Positions 1 through 8,487 of a stretch of 46,799 nucleotides of DNA are shown here, piece by piece. A model generated the notes under the pieces. That model saw nothing but the letters and a program-made list of their open reading frames with translations. It ran no database searches and had not been told where the DNA came from. A program made the translations under genes and the position numbers. Position 1 is the first letter of the stretch; every line of letters starts with the position of its first letter. This stretch comes from Chloroflexota bacterium. GTDB taxonomy: Bacteria; Chloroflexota; Anaerolineae; UBA1429. The DNA lies in assembly GCA_012841405.1 (NCBI GenBank), contig DUUT01000214.1, forward strand, positions 1 to 46,799. The letters are read 5' to 3'.

Positions 1-139
1 CCCAGGCCTGGGCCGCGCGGTTTGTGTATGTCCGTTGCAGCCGATCGGTTCCGACCTGAGGCATGGCCAGGCAGTAGCACGCGGAGAATGCGGAGCACGC
101 CAAAGCGGCTGCGGTGGTTACGAGTGCTTTGCGTTTCAT
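1..139 (-). CDS. Secreted or lipoprotein-like protein, 5' end only
   Basis: A leftward reading frame opens with ATG at 139 and stays open for 46 codons to the window edge, so only the amino terminus is visible. It starts MKRKALVTTAAALACSAFSAC: two basic residues, a hydrophobic alanine-rich core and a Cys in a small-residue context. That looks like a signal peptide, possibly with a lipobox. No clear Shine-Dalgarno precedes the ATG. It diverges from alaS and shares the short gap with the alaS promoter. Function cannot be stated from this fragment; a spurious frame is possible because it is short. Confidence 0.42.
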   Translation of the reverse strand, partial: MKRKALVTTAAALACSAFSACYCLAMPQVGTDRLQRTYTNRAAQAW

Positions 140-159
140 TTGTCTAAGGTTCTTAGTGT

Positions 160-188
160 TTGACACCCCTCGTCGCTTTGCCTAGAAT
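160..188 (+). promoter_or_regulatory. Sigma-70-like promoter for alaS
   Basis: TTGACA at 160-165 and TAGAAT at 183-188 are separated by 17 bases, close to the housekeeping consensus. The predicted start near 195 gives a leader of about 30 bases before the alaS ATG, too short for a T-box. Confidence 0.75.
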
Positions 189-226
189 CCGGTCTGGCGT
201 TACGAGGTTCAGTGGGAAGGAGCGGC

Positions 227-2872
227 ATGTTATCGAGTGCCGAGATCAGGGCACGCTTTCTGGCCTTCTTTGAATCACAGGGGCACGTTGCTGTGCCCAG
301 CTCGCCACTAGTTCCTGCCAACGACCCCACGCTGCTCTTTGCCAACGCGGGGATGGTCCAGTTCAAGGATGTGTTCACGGGGCTCGAGGCGCGTCCCTAT
401 CGTCGCGCCACCACCGCGCAGAAATGCATGCGCGTCAGTGGCAAGCACAACGATCTGGATGCCGTCGGTCCGTCGCCTCGGCACCACACCTTTTTCGAGA
501 TGCTGGGCAACTTTTCCTTCGGCGACTATTTCAAGCGCGAAGCGATTGACTTTGCCTGGACCTTTTTGACGCGCGAGCTGGGGCTCGATCCACAGCGCCT
601 CGCTGCCACGGTGTACACCGATGACGACGAGGCGTACGCCCTCTGGCAAGAGGTGGCCGGCCTGCCGCCGGAGCGTATCAGCCGCCTGGGCAAGGAAGAC
701 AACTTTTGGGCGATGGGGGACACAGGCCCCTGTGGACCCTGCTCCGAGATTCACTATGACCGGGGCCCGGAGGCGTGCACCTGTGGCCGCCCGGACTGCA
801 GCCCCGCCTATGGCTGCGATCGCTGGTTCGAGCTGTGGAACCTCGTGTTCATGCAATACGAGTCGCACAGCGATGGCACGATGACGCCATTGCCGCACCC
901 CAGCATCGATACTGGTATGGGGTTGGAGCGCATTACAGCGGTGCTGCAGGGCGTCGAGAGCAACTATGACACCGATCTGTTCATGCCCATCATGCGGCGT
1001 ACGCAAGAGCTCCTGGGGCATGACGATGCCACCATGCGCGAGCGCTATGTGGCTTATCGCGTCATCGCCGACCACAGCCGCGCCATGACGTTCCTCATCG
1101 CCGATGGCGTTCTGCCCGGTAACGAGGGGCGGAGCTATGTCCTGCGTCTCATTCTGCGGCGCGCGGCGCGGTTCGGCCGGCTGTTGGGCTTTGAGAAGCC
1201 GTTCCTCGCCGAGACGGCCCAGGTCGTGATCGATACCATGGGCGGTCACTATGGCGAGCTGCGACAGCGCGCCGACCTCATTCGCGACGCCATCACCCAG
1301 GAGGAGGAGCGCTTCCTGGCGACGCTGAGCACCGGGTTGGCGCGTATCGACGCGCTGGCCGACCGGCTCCAGGCGGAGGGCGCACGCGTGATCCCCGGTG
1401 AAGAGGCGTTTCGCCTCTATGACACCTATGGCTTTCCCCTCGAGCTCACCCGCGACGCCGCCGCTGACCTGGGGCTGGAGGTTGACGAGGAGGGATTCCG
1501 AGCGGCCATGGCGGCGCAGCGCGAGCGCGCTCGGGCGGCGCAGCGTTTCGCCACGGATACGAGCGCCGAGCTCTACCGCGGCCTCGGCCTGGCGCCGAGC
1601 CGCTTCCTGGGATACGGGATGTACACGGCCGAAGCTACGGTCCAGGCGCTGATCCACGATGGCGAACGGGTATCGCGCGTTAGCGCCGGGCAAGAGGTCG
1701 AGGTCGTGCTGGATGCCACTCCCTTCTATGGGGAGGCGGGTGGCCAGGTGGGGGATACCGGCGAGCTCGTTGCGGCGAACGGTCGGGCGGTGGTCGACGA
1801 TGCGAGCCACCCCATACCGGATGTCATCGCGCATCGGGCGCGGATCGTTGAGGGGTCGCTGGCGGTTGGCGACACGGTTTCGGCGCGCGTCGATAGGGAG
1901 CGGCGCCTCGATATCGCCCGCAACCACACGGCTACGCACTTGCTCCATCGGGCGCTGCGCCAGGTGTTGGGAGAGCATGCCGCCCAGTCGGGCTCGCTGG
2001 TTGCTCCCGACCGACTGCGGTTCGACTTTGCGCACCTGGCGCCCATGACGCCGGACGAGGTGCGACGTGTAGAGGAGATCGTCAACGCTCAGGTGCGAGC
2101 CAACCGCTCGGTGAGCGTTCGCGTCTCGTCGTTCGATGAGGCGATCAAAGAGGGCGCAATCGCCCTCTTTGGCGAGAAGTATGGCGACACGGTGCGCACC
2201 GTGTCGATCGAGGGGTATAGCGCCGAGCTGTGCGGTGGCACCCACCTGCACGCCACGGGAGAGATCGGGTTCTTTGTCATCACCTCCGAATCGAGTATCG
2301 GCTCGGGCTTGCGCCGCATCGAGGCGGTAACCGGCCGGGGTGCCGAGGCGTATGTGCGCACCCACCTAGACACCCTGGCGGCCATAGGGGCCGCGTTGGG
2401 CGCCCGTCCAGGTGAAGAGCTCGATAGGCTGGCCGACCTCCAGGATCAGGTGCGCGACTTGCGCCATGCCCTCCAGGATGCGCAGCGGCAGTTGGCGGCG
2501 CGCAACGTCGATGCCTTGTTGGACGAGGCCGCCGAGGTGAACGGCGCACGCGTGTTGACGGCGCGGGTAGATGCCCCTAGCGTGGATGCGCTGCGCGAGC
2601 TGTGCGACCGCTTCCGCGACCGGTTGGGCAGTGCCGTCGTGGGGCTCGGTGCCGTGATCGGTGAGCGCCCCATGCTGGTGGTGGGCATCACGCCCGATGT
2701 GGTGGAGCGTGGGCTGCACGCTGGCAAGCTGGCGGGTGCCGCGGCGCGCGAGATGGGCGGCGGTGGTGGCGGCCGTCCGAATATGGCGCAGGCAGGTGGC
2801 AAGGATAGCAGCCGTCTCCCCGTAGCGCTCGAGACGCTGCGCCGACTGGTGGAAGAGGCGCTCTCGGCCTGA
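227..2872 (+). CDS. alaS: Alanine--tRNA ligase
   Basis: Charges tRNA-Ala with alanine in the cytoplasm and clears mischarged Ser/Gly-tRNA. At 881 residues it has the full bacterial length and domain order. The class II catalytic core includes the motif-2 segment around R85 (RHHTFFEMLGNFSFGDY). A central tRNA-recognition region follows. The editing domain carries HTATHLLH (H567, H571) and CGGTH (C669, H673) as zinc/editing ligands. The C-terminal DHHA1 domain has a glycine-rich loop near 844. ATG 227 is chosen over the upstream GTG 212 because GGAAGGA lies six bases before it and because alaS proteins usually begin shortly before the ExRxxFLxFF segment. It heads the run alaS, FtsA-like, J-like, ruvX, mltG; alaS-ruvX-mltG linkage is common in Gram-positive bacteria. 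Confidence 0.98.
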   Translation: MLSSAEIRARFLAFFESQGHVAVPSSPLVPANDPTLLFANAGMVQFKDVFTGLEARPYRRATTAQKCMRVSGKHNDLDAVGPSPRHHTFFEMLGNFSFGDYFKREAIDFAWTFLTRELGLDPQRLAATVYTDDDEAYALWQEVAGLPPERISRLGKEDNFWAMGDTGPCGPCSEIHYDRGPEACTCGRPDCSPAYGCDRWFELWNLVFMQYESHSDGTMTPLPHPSIDTGMGLERITAVLQGVESNYDTDLFMPIMRRTQELLGHDDATMRERYVAYRVIADHSRAMTFLIADGVLPGNEGRSYVLRLILRRAARFGRLLGFEKPFLAETAQVVIDTMGGHYGELRQRADLIRDAITQEEERFLATLSTGLARIDALADRLQAEGARVIPGEEAFRLYDTYGFPLELTRDAAADLGLEVDEEGFRAAMAAQRERARAAQRFATDTSAELYRGLGLAPSRFLGYGMYTAEATVQALIHDGERVSRVSAGQEVEVVLDATPFYGEAGGQVGDTGELVAANGRAVVDDASHPIPDVIAHRARIVEGSLAVGDTVSARVDRERRLDIARNHTATHLLHRALRQVLGEHAAQSGSLVAPDRLRFDFAHLAPMTPDEVRRVEEIVNAQVRANRSVSVRVSSFDEAIKEGAIALFGEKYGDTVRTVSIEGYSAELCGGTHLHATGEIGFFVITSESSIGSGLRRIEAVTGRGAEAYVRTHLDTLAAIGAALGARPGEELDRLADLQDQVRDLRHALQDAQRQLAARNVDALLDEAAEVNGARVLTARVDAPSVDALRELCDRFRDRLGSAVVGLGAVIGERPMLVVGITPDVVERGLHAGKLAGAAAREMGGGGGGRPNMAQAGGKDSSRLPVALETLRRLVEEALSA

Positions 2873-2931
2873 GTGGAGCGCTGTTCGGAGCGGCTGGTCG
2901 CGAGGCGCCCGCGTCGCCCGGCTCACCGGGG

Positions 2932-2942
2932 TGTGGCACAAT
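2932..2942 (+). promoter_or_regulatory. TGTGGCACAAT element, possible extended -10 promoter
   Basis: An 11-mer of the TGTGGYACAAT family lies 58 bases upstream of the next start codon. The same word, with Y as T or C, occurs in three other intergenic regions of this window, two of them 50-59 bases upstream of a start. No good -35 box is visible, which fits an extended -10 promoter. Confidence 0.4.
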
Positions 2943-2999
2943 GTCGCGGGCCCTGACCGCCGCCTCACGCATGCCCGGCACTGGCCGGGGTAGGATTCC

Positions 3000-4325
3000 A
3001 TGATCACGTCTTTCCGCAACGTCATCCAGCAGTGGCGTCGGAGGGCGCGCTGGGCACGGATGCCCATCGTGCGCCAGCCGTTGCGCCATGCGATGCACCA
3101 TAGCATCCTCACCTGGGAGCGCGGGCACGTGCGGGCGGCCGTGATCGAGCTGGGCGATGGCGCGGCTGAGCTGTTGGGTGTCTCGGTAGTGCCGGTGCAC
3201 GGCCTCGACGGCAGACACCATCCCGACGTGGATCGCTGGTTCGTGGGGTGTCAGGCGGCGCTGACACAGGCGGAGGACATGACGGCGCTCACGGGGCGCA
3301 AGTGGGTGCCCAATCAGCTGACGATGTGTGTCTCCTCCGAGATCACCCGCAGCCTCCCGGTGAGCGTCACCTGGCAGCGTAAGCAGGCCGAGGAGCCTAT
3401 TGCCTTTGAGGAACTCGGCCTCCTCTTGCAGCGCTGCTATCGTAGGGCACAAGACCTCCTCGATGTCCAGGGGCGCACGCGCGAGGATATTGTCTGGGGG
3501 ACGGTCACCGAGCTGCGGCTCGATGGGCAGCGCGTGCCCTATCCCTTGGGGTTGCGCGGCGAGAAGGTCGAGGCACGGGTGCACTTTTCTCTGGCGCCGC
3601 TCGAGTGGCTGCGTGCGCTCGAGGTGGTCGCCGAGCGCCTGGAGGTTGGGCTGTCCGGTATTATCCCCGAGAACGTGGTGTACGCCGCGGCGCTGGGAGA
3701 TGTGCCGGCGTTACTCATTCTGCTCGACGAGCACCACACCTCGATCAGCCTGGTGCGCGGCGGGCAACTGCAGTGGTCGACTCTCGTGCCGGTGGGCGAA
3801 AAGGAGATCACCGGCGGCACGGCGGAGGCGCTCGAGCTGCAAGGGCGCCAGGCCGATCTGCTCATGCGCGCCTTTCGCTCGCAGCAGCTCAGCTACAGCG
3901 TGGAGCAGGCCTTGGCGCGGGCGTACTGGGCCGAGCTGCGTCGCTGGATGTACACCATGGCCGATGGTGTGACGGCGCTCCACGGCGCCGAGCGTCAGAA
4001 CGGGGACGCCGTGGAGCCGCTGCCTGCGACGGTCTACTTTGCGGATATCAGCCGGCACGTCCCCGAAGCGTTTCCATCACTGGGCACGCCCTTCTGGGAA
4101 CGGTGCTTGCCGTTTGAACGTTGCCCCGAGCCGGTGGCCCTCAGCGTGAGCACCGTGCGCGACGTGCTCGACTGCACGACACAAGCCAGTGAGCCGGCCT
4201 TTCTTTTGTTGCGCGCCCTGGCGCGGTACGTCGCTCAGCTGAACGCCCCGGGCGACAATCTGGATCGGACGCTGGCCGAGATGATCCGGTGGCGAAGAGG
4301 GATGCCCTCCGCGCAATCCCACTGA
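3000..4325 (+). CDS. FtsA/PilM-like actin-fold protein
   Basis: A 441-residue soluble protein. I recognise it only by pattern. A mid segment around residues 100-170 reads like the SHS2-type insert of FtsA/PilM proteins: a strand ending in VSSEITRSLPVS, then a helix-rich stretch and a strand-turn-strand. A later segment near 235-275 (LLILLDEHHTSISLVRGGQL) resembles the phosphate-2 strand pair of actin-fold ATPases, although the usual DxGxG glycines are eroded. ATG 3000 follows TAGGA by five bases. The next gene encodes a membrane-anchored baseplate J-like protein, suggesting a cytoplasmic partner that recruits it, as PilM does for PilN. ATP binding is doubtful given the degenerate loops. Family assignment is inference. 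Confidence 0.6.
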   Translation: MITSFRNVIQQWRRRARWARMPIVRQPLRHAMHHSILTWERGHVRAAVIELGDGAAELLGVSVVPVHGLDGRHHPDVDRWFVGCQAALTQAEDMTALTGRKWVPNQLTMCVSSEITRSLPVSVTWQRKQAEEPIAFEELGLLLQRCYRRAQDLLDVQGRTREDIVWGTVTELRLDGQRVPYPLGLRGEKVEARVHFSLAPLEWLRALEVVAERLEVGLSGIIPENVVYAAALGDVPALLILLDEHHTSISLVRGGQLQWSTLVPVGEKEITGGTAEALELQGRQADLLMRAFRSQQLSYSVEQALARAYWAELRRWMYTMADGVTALHGAERQNGDAVEPLPATVYFADISRHVPEAFPSLGTPFWERCLPFERCPEPVALSVSTVRDVLDCTTQASEPAFLLLRALARYVAQLNAPGDNLDRTLAEMIRWRRGMPSAQSH

Positions 4326-4348
4326 TCCTGCCCATCACAGGAGGTTCC

Positions 4349-5875
4349 TTGTCGACGAACGCACGGCACGCGGTCGAGGTAATCCATCTGACGCGGCGTG
4401 ATAGCATCGATACCATGCGCGAGATGCTCGAGAGCGCCACGCCCGGCGCCCAGGTATGGTTGGTGGTGCCCTGGCGCTATCCGCTCTTGCGCAGCCTCGT
4501 CCACCTCAAGCTCCTGCGGCGAGCTGCCGAAAGCGCGGCCCTCGACCTACGCCTCGTATCGACCCACTCGGAGACGCGCACCCTGGCGCGAGCTGCCGGC
4601 ATCCCCGTGCACTGGTTCGTGCCGCCGGGGCTGGCGGGCGCTCGGCACCAGCGGAGGCACGACGTGCCCACGTTGGCCGCGCGCGTCATGCCGGTGGAGG
4701 GTGGCGTGGCCGCAGGCTGGCAGCGCCGACCCCGCAACCTCGGTATCGGCTCGGTCGTGCTCGCACTGGGTGTCAGTGTGGGGCTGTTGGCCGTCATGCT
4801 GGGCGTGGGGCTCGCCTTGGTGCCGACGGCCAAGGTGACGATCGAGCCGGTGGCGCGTCCCGTTGCGGCGCGTTTCGACGTCGTGGCCGATACCACGTAC
4901 CGCGAGGTGGCGGCGGACAAGATGATCGTGCCGGCGCGCGTCGTGCAGGTGATCGTCGAGGGGCGTGGAGAGACCCCCGCCAGCGGCCGCGCTGACGTGC
5001 CCGACGCTCAAGCAACGGGGCGCGTGGTCTTTGCCAACAAGACCGACAGCCCGGTGGTGGTGCCCAAGGGAACGATCGTGCGCACCGGCTCGGGAGCTGT
5101 CGTGCGCTTTGCGACGACCAGCGCGGTGGAGCTGCCGGGAAGTCTCTATGCGAGTGCGTCCACCGGGATTGTGGCCCTCGACGCGGGGCCGGTGGGCAAT
5201 GTGCAGGCCCTGACGATCAACGTGGTCGAGGGTGAGATCGCGACGCGCGTTGAAGTGCTGAACGACGCCCCCACGGGGGGTGGAACCGTCAAGGGTGTGC
5301 CGGTGATCGATGCCACCGATTTCGATCGGCTGCGGGGCGAGATGGTGGCCAAGCTGCAGCAGCAGGCGTATGAGCAGTTCATCGCCGAGCTGGCGCCCGG
5401 CGAGTTCGTCCCGCCCGAGTCGGTGGAAGCGCAAGTCATGTCGCAGAGCTTTGATCAGGTAACCGGCGAGCGCAGTGATGTCCTCTCGATGACGATGAAG
5501 GTCGTCGTGCGTGGGGTGTCGGTAGACGGCAACTCGCTGTACGAGTTGGCCATCGCCGAGCTCGAGGCACAGGCGGCGGAAGGGCACAGCGTCATCGAGG
5601 ATAGCCTCGTGCTGGATCGTTCGAACCGCGTGACGGTGGAACAGAATGGGCTGCGCTTTAGCGCCAGCGCCCGGGGCATGGTGGCGCCGGATATCGACGT
5701 CGCCCATGTGAAGCGATTGCTGCGCGGCAAGCAGGTGAACGACGCCGCAGCGGCCCTCAGTGAGACGCTCGAGCTCGCGGCGCCGCCCTACATCGAGGTG
5801 CAGCCCGGCGGCTGGCGCTATATGCCCTGGCTGCCTGCACGCCTGGAGGTGCTCATTTCCTCGGAGGTCGACTAG
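4349..5875 (+). CDS. Membrane-anchored baseplate J/gp47-like protein
   Basis: About 508 residues. A soluble N-terminal part of roughly 130 residues is followed by one transmembrane segment (near 134-155, rich in V/L/G). A long beta-rich extracytoplasmic part then matches the phage baseplate J-like family often annotated in Chloroflexota, with the recurring ATGxVxFxNKTDSPVVVPKGT signature and a VEAQVMSQSFDQVTGE segment. TTG 4349 is preferred because AGGAGG stands four bases before it; GTG 4289 in the same frame would overlap the previous gene by 37 bases and has no ribosome site. Its stop overlaps the ruvX start by one base, so translation is probably coupled. A cell-envelope role beside mltG is inferred, not shown. 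Confidence 0.72.
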   Translation: MSTNARHAVEVIHLTRRDSIDTMREMLESATPGAQVWLVVPWRYPLLRSLVHLKLLRRAAESAALDLRLVSTHSETRTLARAAGIPVHWFVPPGLAGARHQRRHDVPTLAARVMPVEGGVAAGWQRRPRNLGIGSVVLALGVSVGLLAVMLGVGLALVPTAKVTIEPVARPVAARFDVVADTTYREVAADKMIVPARVVQVIVEGRGETPASGRADVPDAQATGRVVFANKTDSPVVVPKGTIVRTGSGAVVRFATTSAVELPGSLYASASTGIVALDAGPVGNVQALTINVVEGEIATRVEVLNDAPTGGGTVKGVPVIDATDFDRLRGEMVAKLQQQAYEQFIAELAPGEFVPPESVEAQVMSQSFDQVTGERSDVLSMTMKVVVRGVSVDGNSLYELAIAELEAQAAEGHSVIEDSLVLDRSNRVTVEQNGLRFSASARGMVAPDIDVAHVKRLLRGKQVNDAAAALSETLELAAPPYIEVQPGGWRYMPWLPARLEVLISSEVD

Positions 5876-6336
5876 TGCGCCACATGGCGTTGGATGTGGG
5901 CGATGAGCGCATCGGTGTCGCGCTCAGTGATCAATCGGGATTCCTGGCGCGCCCACTGGAGATCATCGCTCGGCGGCCAGGACCCTCGAGCTTTGTGCGC
6001 ATTGCCGAGATCATTGCCCAGTATGGTGTCGAGCTGATCGTGGTCGGCCTGCCGCTGATGCCCGATGGCAGCGAGGGGGAGCAGGTGCGCTCCACCCGGG
6101 CCTACGTGGCGGGGCTCACCCAGCATGCGGACGTCCCCATCGTCTACTGGGACGAGCGGCTCACTACCTTTCGCGCCCGCGAGATCATCGCTGAGCAAGA
6201 GTCGGTGCGGGGGCGGGGTGGCCGCCGAAAGACTGGGACCCGGAGCGGCAAGAGGCGGCGGCGCGATGACGCCATCGCTGCGGCAGTGATCCTGCAGGAG
6301 TACCTCGACGAGCACTCAGGAGGCCCTACGCCGTGA
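5875..6336 (+). CDS. ruvX: Putative pre-16S rRNA nuclease / Holliday junction resolvase RuvX (YqgF)
   Basis: A 153-residue RNase H-fold nuclease of the YqgF/RuvX family, implicated in pre-16S rRNA 5'-end processing. It shows the family signatures in order: ALDVGDERIGVALSD with catalytic D7, GLPLMPDGSEGEQ, DERLTT, and the closing RRDDAIAAAVILQEYL with its acidic pair. The start is GTG 5875, inside the TAG stop of the preceding gene. The 3' end overlaps the mltG start by four bases (GTGA). A basic insert (RRKTGTRSGKRRRR) before the final motif is longer than in many homologues and may aid RNA binding. Confidence 0.93.
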   Translation: MRHMALDVGDERIGVALSDQSGFLARPLEIIARRPGPSSFVRIAEIIAQYGVELIVVGLPLMPDGSEGEQVRSTRAYVAGLTQHADVPIVYWDERLTTFRAREIIAEQESVRGRGGRRKTGTRSGKRRRRDDAIAAAVILQEYLDEHSGGPTP

Positions 6337-7508
6337 ATCGTGCTATTCGCATCGCACTCCGGCTCGTGACCCTCGTGCTGACCCTTTCGACCGTCATCGT
6401 CGTGGTCGGAGGGGGCCTCTGGTACGTCTGGCAGGATGCGCGCGGGCGCACGCCGCAAGTGAGCTATACCCTCACGGCGAAAAAGCTGCAACGGGCGGCG
6501 CTGGGAGCCTATCTCAAGTATCGCGACAAGGACGTCTCCATCCCGGCCAATCCTGCGGATGGACACGAGGTGTCGTTCACCATCGAGCCGGGTGATACCG
6601 TCGCCCAGGTCGCCGACGAGTTGGAGCGCCTCGGGCTCATTACCGATGCCGGGGTCTTTCGGCGGCTGTTGCAGTACCATGGCGCGGACAGCAACATCGA
6701 GGCGGGCGTCTTTGTCCTGCGGCCCAACATGGCCATGCGCGAGATCATGGAGGAGCTGCAGCACGGGCGTCTCGCTACCACCACGGTGACCGTGCTTGAG
6801 GGCTGGCGCGCCGAAGAGACTGCGGCAGCGCTGGAGCAGGCAGGGATCGTCTCCGCGGAGGCGTTCATGCAGGTGGTGCGGGGCGGCGCGCAGGCCGTCG
6901 ACGCTGAGCGGTACGCCTTCCTGCGGGATCGCCCCGAGGGCAGCCCTACGGATCTCGAGGGCTATCTCTTTCCGGATACCTACCAGTTCCCACAGGAGAG
7001 CGACGCCGTGCGGGTGGTGGAGACGATGCTGCAGAACTGGGACCAGCGCGTCTCTGAAGACCTGCGCGAGAAGGCGCAGGCCCGCGGCATGACGCTGTAC
7101 GAGGTGCTGACCCTCGCCTCGATCGTCGAGCGCGAGGCGGTGGTGGACGAGGAACGCCCCCGCATCGCCGGCGTGTACCTGAACCGGCTGGAGGCCGATA
7201 TGCGCCTGGAGGCTGATCCCACCGTCCAGTATGCGCTGGGGCTCGACGCCGAAACGGGCCGCTGGTGGACACCGCTAACCATCGATCAGGTGCAGAACAC
7301 CGATTCACCGTACAACACGTACCGCGTCGGTGGGCTGCCCCCTGGGCCGATCTGCAACCCGGGGCTGGCTTCGATTCAGGCCGTGTTGAACCCCGAGCCG
7401 ACCGACTATCTCTACTTTGTGGCCAACAAGGTCGCCGGCGATGGCTCGCACGTGTTTGCCCTCACGTTTGACGAGCACGTGGCCAATATACAGCAGTACG
7501 GTCAGTAG
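6333..7508 (+). CDS. mltG: Endolytic murein transglycosylase MltG
   Basis: Cuts nascent peptidoglycan glycan strands at the outer face of the membrane and so limits strand length. At 391 residues it begins with one N-terminal membrane anchor (about residues 6-32). A LysM-like segment follows (FTIEPGDTVAQVADELERLGLI), then the YceG catalytic domain with the diagnostic TLASIVEREAVVDEERP, whose Glu is catalytic, and VYLNRL...LEADPTVQYALG. GTG 6333 is supported by AGGAGG eight bases upstream. It completes the alaS-ruvX-mltG run and suggests that the two preceding unusual genes also serve envelope growth or division. Confidence 0.95.
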   Translation: MNRAIRIALRLVTLVLTLSTVIVVVGGGLWYVWQDARGRTPQVSYTLTAKKLQRAALGAYLKYRDKDVSIPANPADGHEVSFTIEPGDTVAQVADELERLGLITDAGVFRRLLQYHGADSNIEAGVFVLRPNMAMREIMEELQHGRLATTTVTVLEGWRAEETAAALEQAGIVSAEAFMQVVRGGAQAVDAERYAFLRDRPEGSPTDLEGYLFPDTYQFPQESDAVRVVETMLQNWDQRVSEDLREKAQARGMTLYEVLTLASIVEREAVVDEERPRIAGVYLNRLEADMRLEADPTVQYALGLDAETGRWWTPLTIDQVQNTDSPYNTYRVGGLPPGPICNPGLASIQAVLNPEPTDYLYFVANKVAGDGSHVFALTFDEHVANIQQYGQ

Positions 7509-7556
7509 GCCGCGGCCGCCTTCTGCAGGCCGTGATCACACCACGAAAGACGTTTG

Positions 7557-8324
7557 ATGCTCATCGATCTCCATGTACACACGAATCGCTACTCCGCCTG
7601 CGGGCGGAGCACACCTGAGGATATGGTGGCGACGGCCGCCGCGTTGAGGTACGACGCCATCGTCCTGACAGAGCACCACGCGATGTGGTCCGCCGAGGAC
7701 GCTGCAGCACTCGAGCGGGGCTGCCCCGGGCTGCGCGTGTTTCGCGGCATCGAGGTGACCTCGGACGAGGGAGATGACTTTTTGCTCTATGGCGCCATCG
7801 ACGGGGGCGCGTTTCATGCTCGGATGGATGCGGTGCGCATCGTCGAGGAGGCCCATGCCCAGGGAGCGGTGGTGGTCTTGGCGCACCCGTACCGCTACCG
7901 GGATCGCGTGCCGCAGGTCGTTGAGGATGCCCTGGTCGATGGTGTTGAGGTGTTCAGCAGCAACATCCTCGTCGCCAGCCAGGCGCGTGCCACGGACCTG
8001 GCGGCGCGCACCGGGGTGTTCACCACGGCGGCCACCGATGCGCACCACGTGGACACGTTGGGCCTCTATGGCATTCGGCTGGATGAACCTGCCACGAACG
8101 AGACAGAGCTCGCTGCCGCCCTGCGGCGGCGTGCCTTCACGCTCTACATTGACGCCGAGCGTGTCGCGGCGTCGAACGCCACGGTGGCCGCGCACAAGGA
8201 CGAGGCCCTCGAGATGATCGCTCAGGGGTGTGACGATCGCACCATCCATGAGCGGGTGCCGGGGATGAACAGCATCATCATCCAGGGGCTGCGCCAGGGG
8301 GCGGATGTCCGCCGCGCCATGTAG
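7557..8324 (+). CDS. PHP-domain metal-dependent phosphoesterase
   Basis: A 255-residue stand-alone PHP-domain protein. The metal-binding motifs are visible: DLHVHT at the start (H6, H8), LTEHHAMW, GIEVTSDEG, AHPYRYRD and the late ATDAHH. This family hydrolyses phosphoesters such as nucleoside 3',5'-bisphosphates or histidinol phosphate; which substrate applies here cannot be read from sequence. ATG 7557 is preferred over the adjoining TTG 7554 because GAAAG is better spaced from it. It lies 48 bases after mltG on the same strand and is probably read from the same transcript. Confidence 0.87.
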   Translation: MLIDLHVHTNRYSACGRSTPEDMVATAAALRYDAIVLTEHHAMWSAEDAAALERGCPGLRVFRGIEVTSDEGDDFLLYGAIDGGAFHARMDAVRIVEEAHAQGAVVVLAHPYRYRDRVPQVVEDALVDGVEVFSSNILVASQARATDLAARTGVFTTAATDAHHVDTLGLYGIRLDEPATNETELAAALRRRAFTLYIDAERVAASNATVAAHKDEALEMIAQGCDDRTIHERVPGMNSIIIQGLRQGADVRRAM

Positions 8325-8415
8325 GCGGCCATGCAGAGCTTGGCGTTTGCGGGGGCGCCTGTGCCAGCCTCGACAGCCATCGCGTTCGGGCCGGAGGGCT
8401 CGGGAGAGCGCGTGT

Positions 8416-8444
8416 TTGACGCGCCTCTTCTGTAGGTGTAGATT
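8416..8444 (+). promoter_or_regulatory. Sigma-70-like promoter for the threonine aldolase gene
   Basis: TTGACG at 8416-8421 and TAGATT at 8439-8444 with a 17-base spacer. The predicted leader to GTG 8488 is about 37 bases. Confidence 0.65.
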
Positions 8445-8487
8445 TTCGCAGACATTTCTGTATCCGCCAGAGTGAGGAGGCGCCGCT

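Noticed and set aside
140-226. T-box leader before alaS
   Set aside because: The promoter at 160-188 leaves a leader of only about 30 bases.
308-2365. A 685-codon open frame on the minus strand, antisense to alaS
   Set aside because: It lies wholly inside alaS, has no recognisable domain or ribosome site, and is explained by GC-rich codon bias leaving the complementary frame open.
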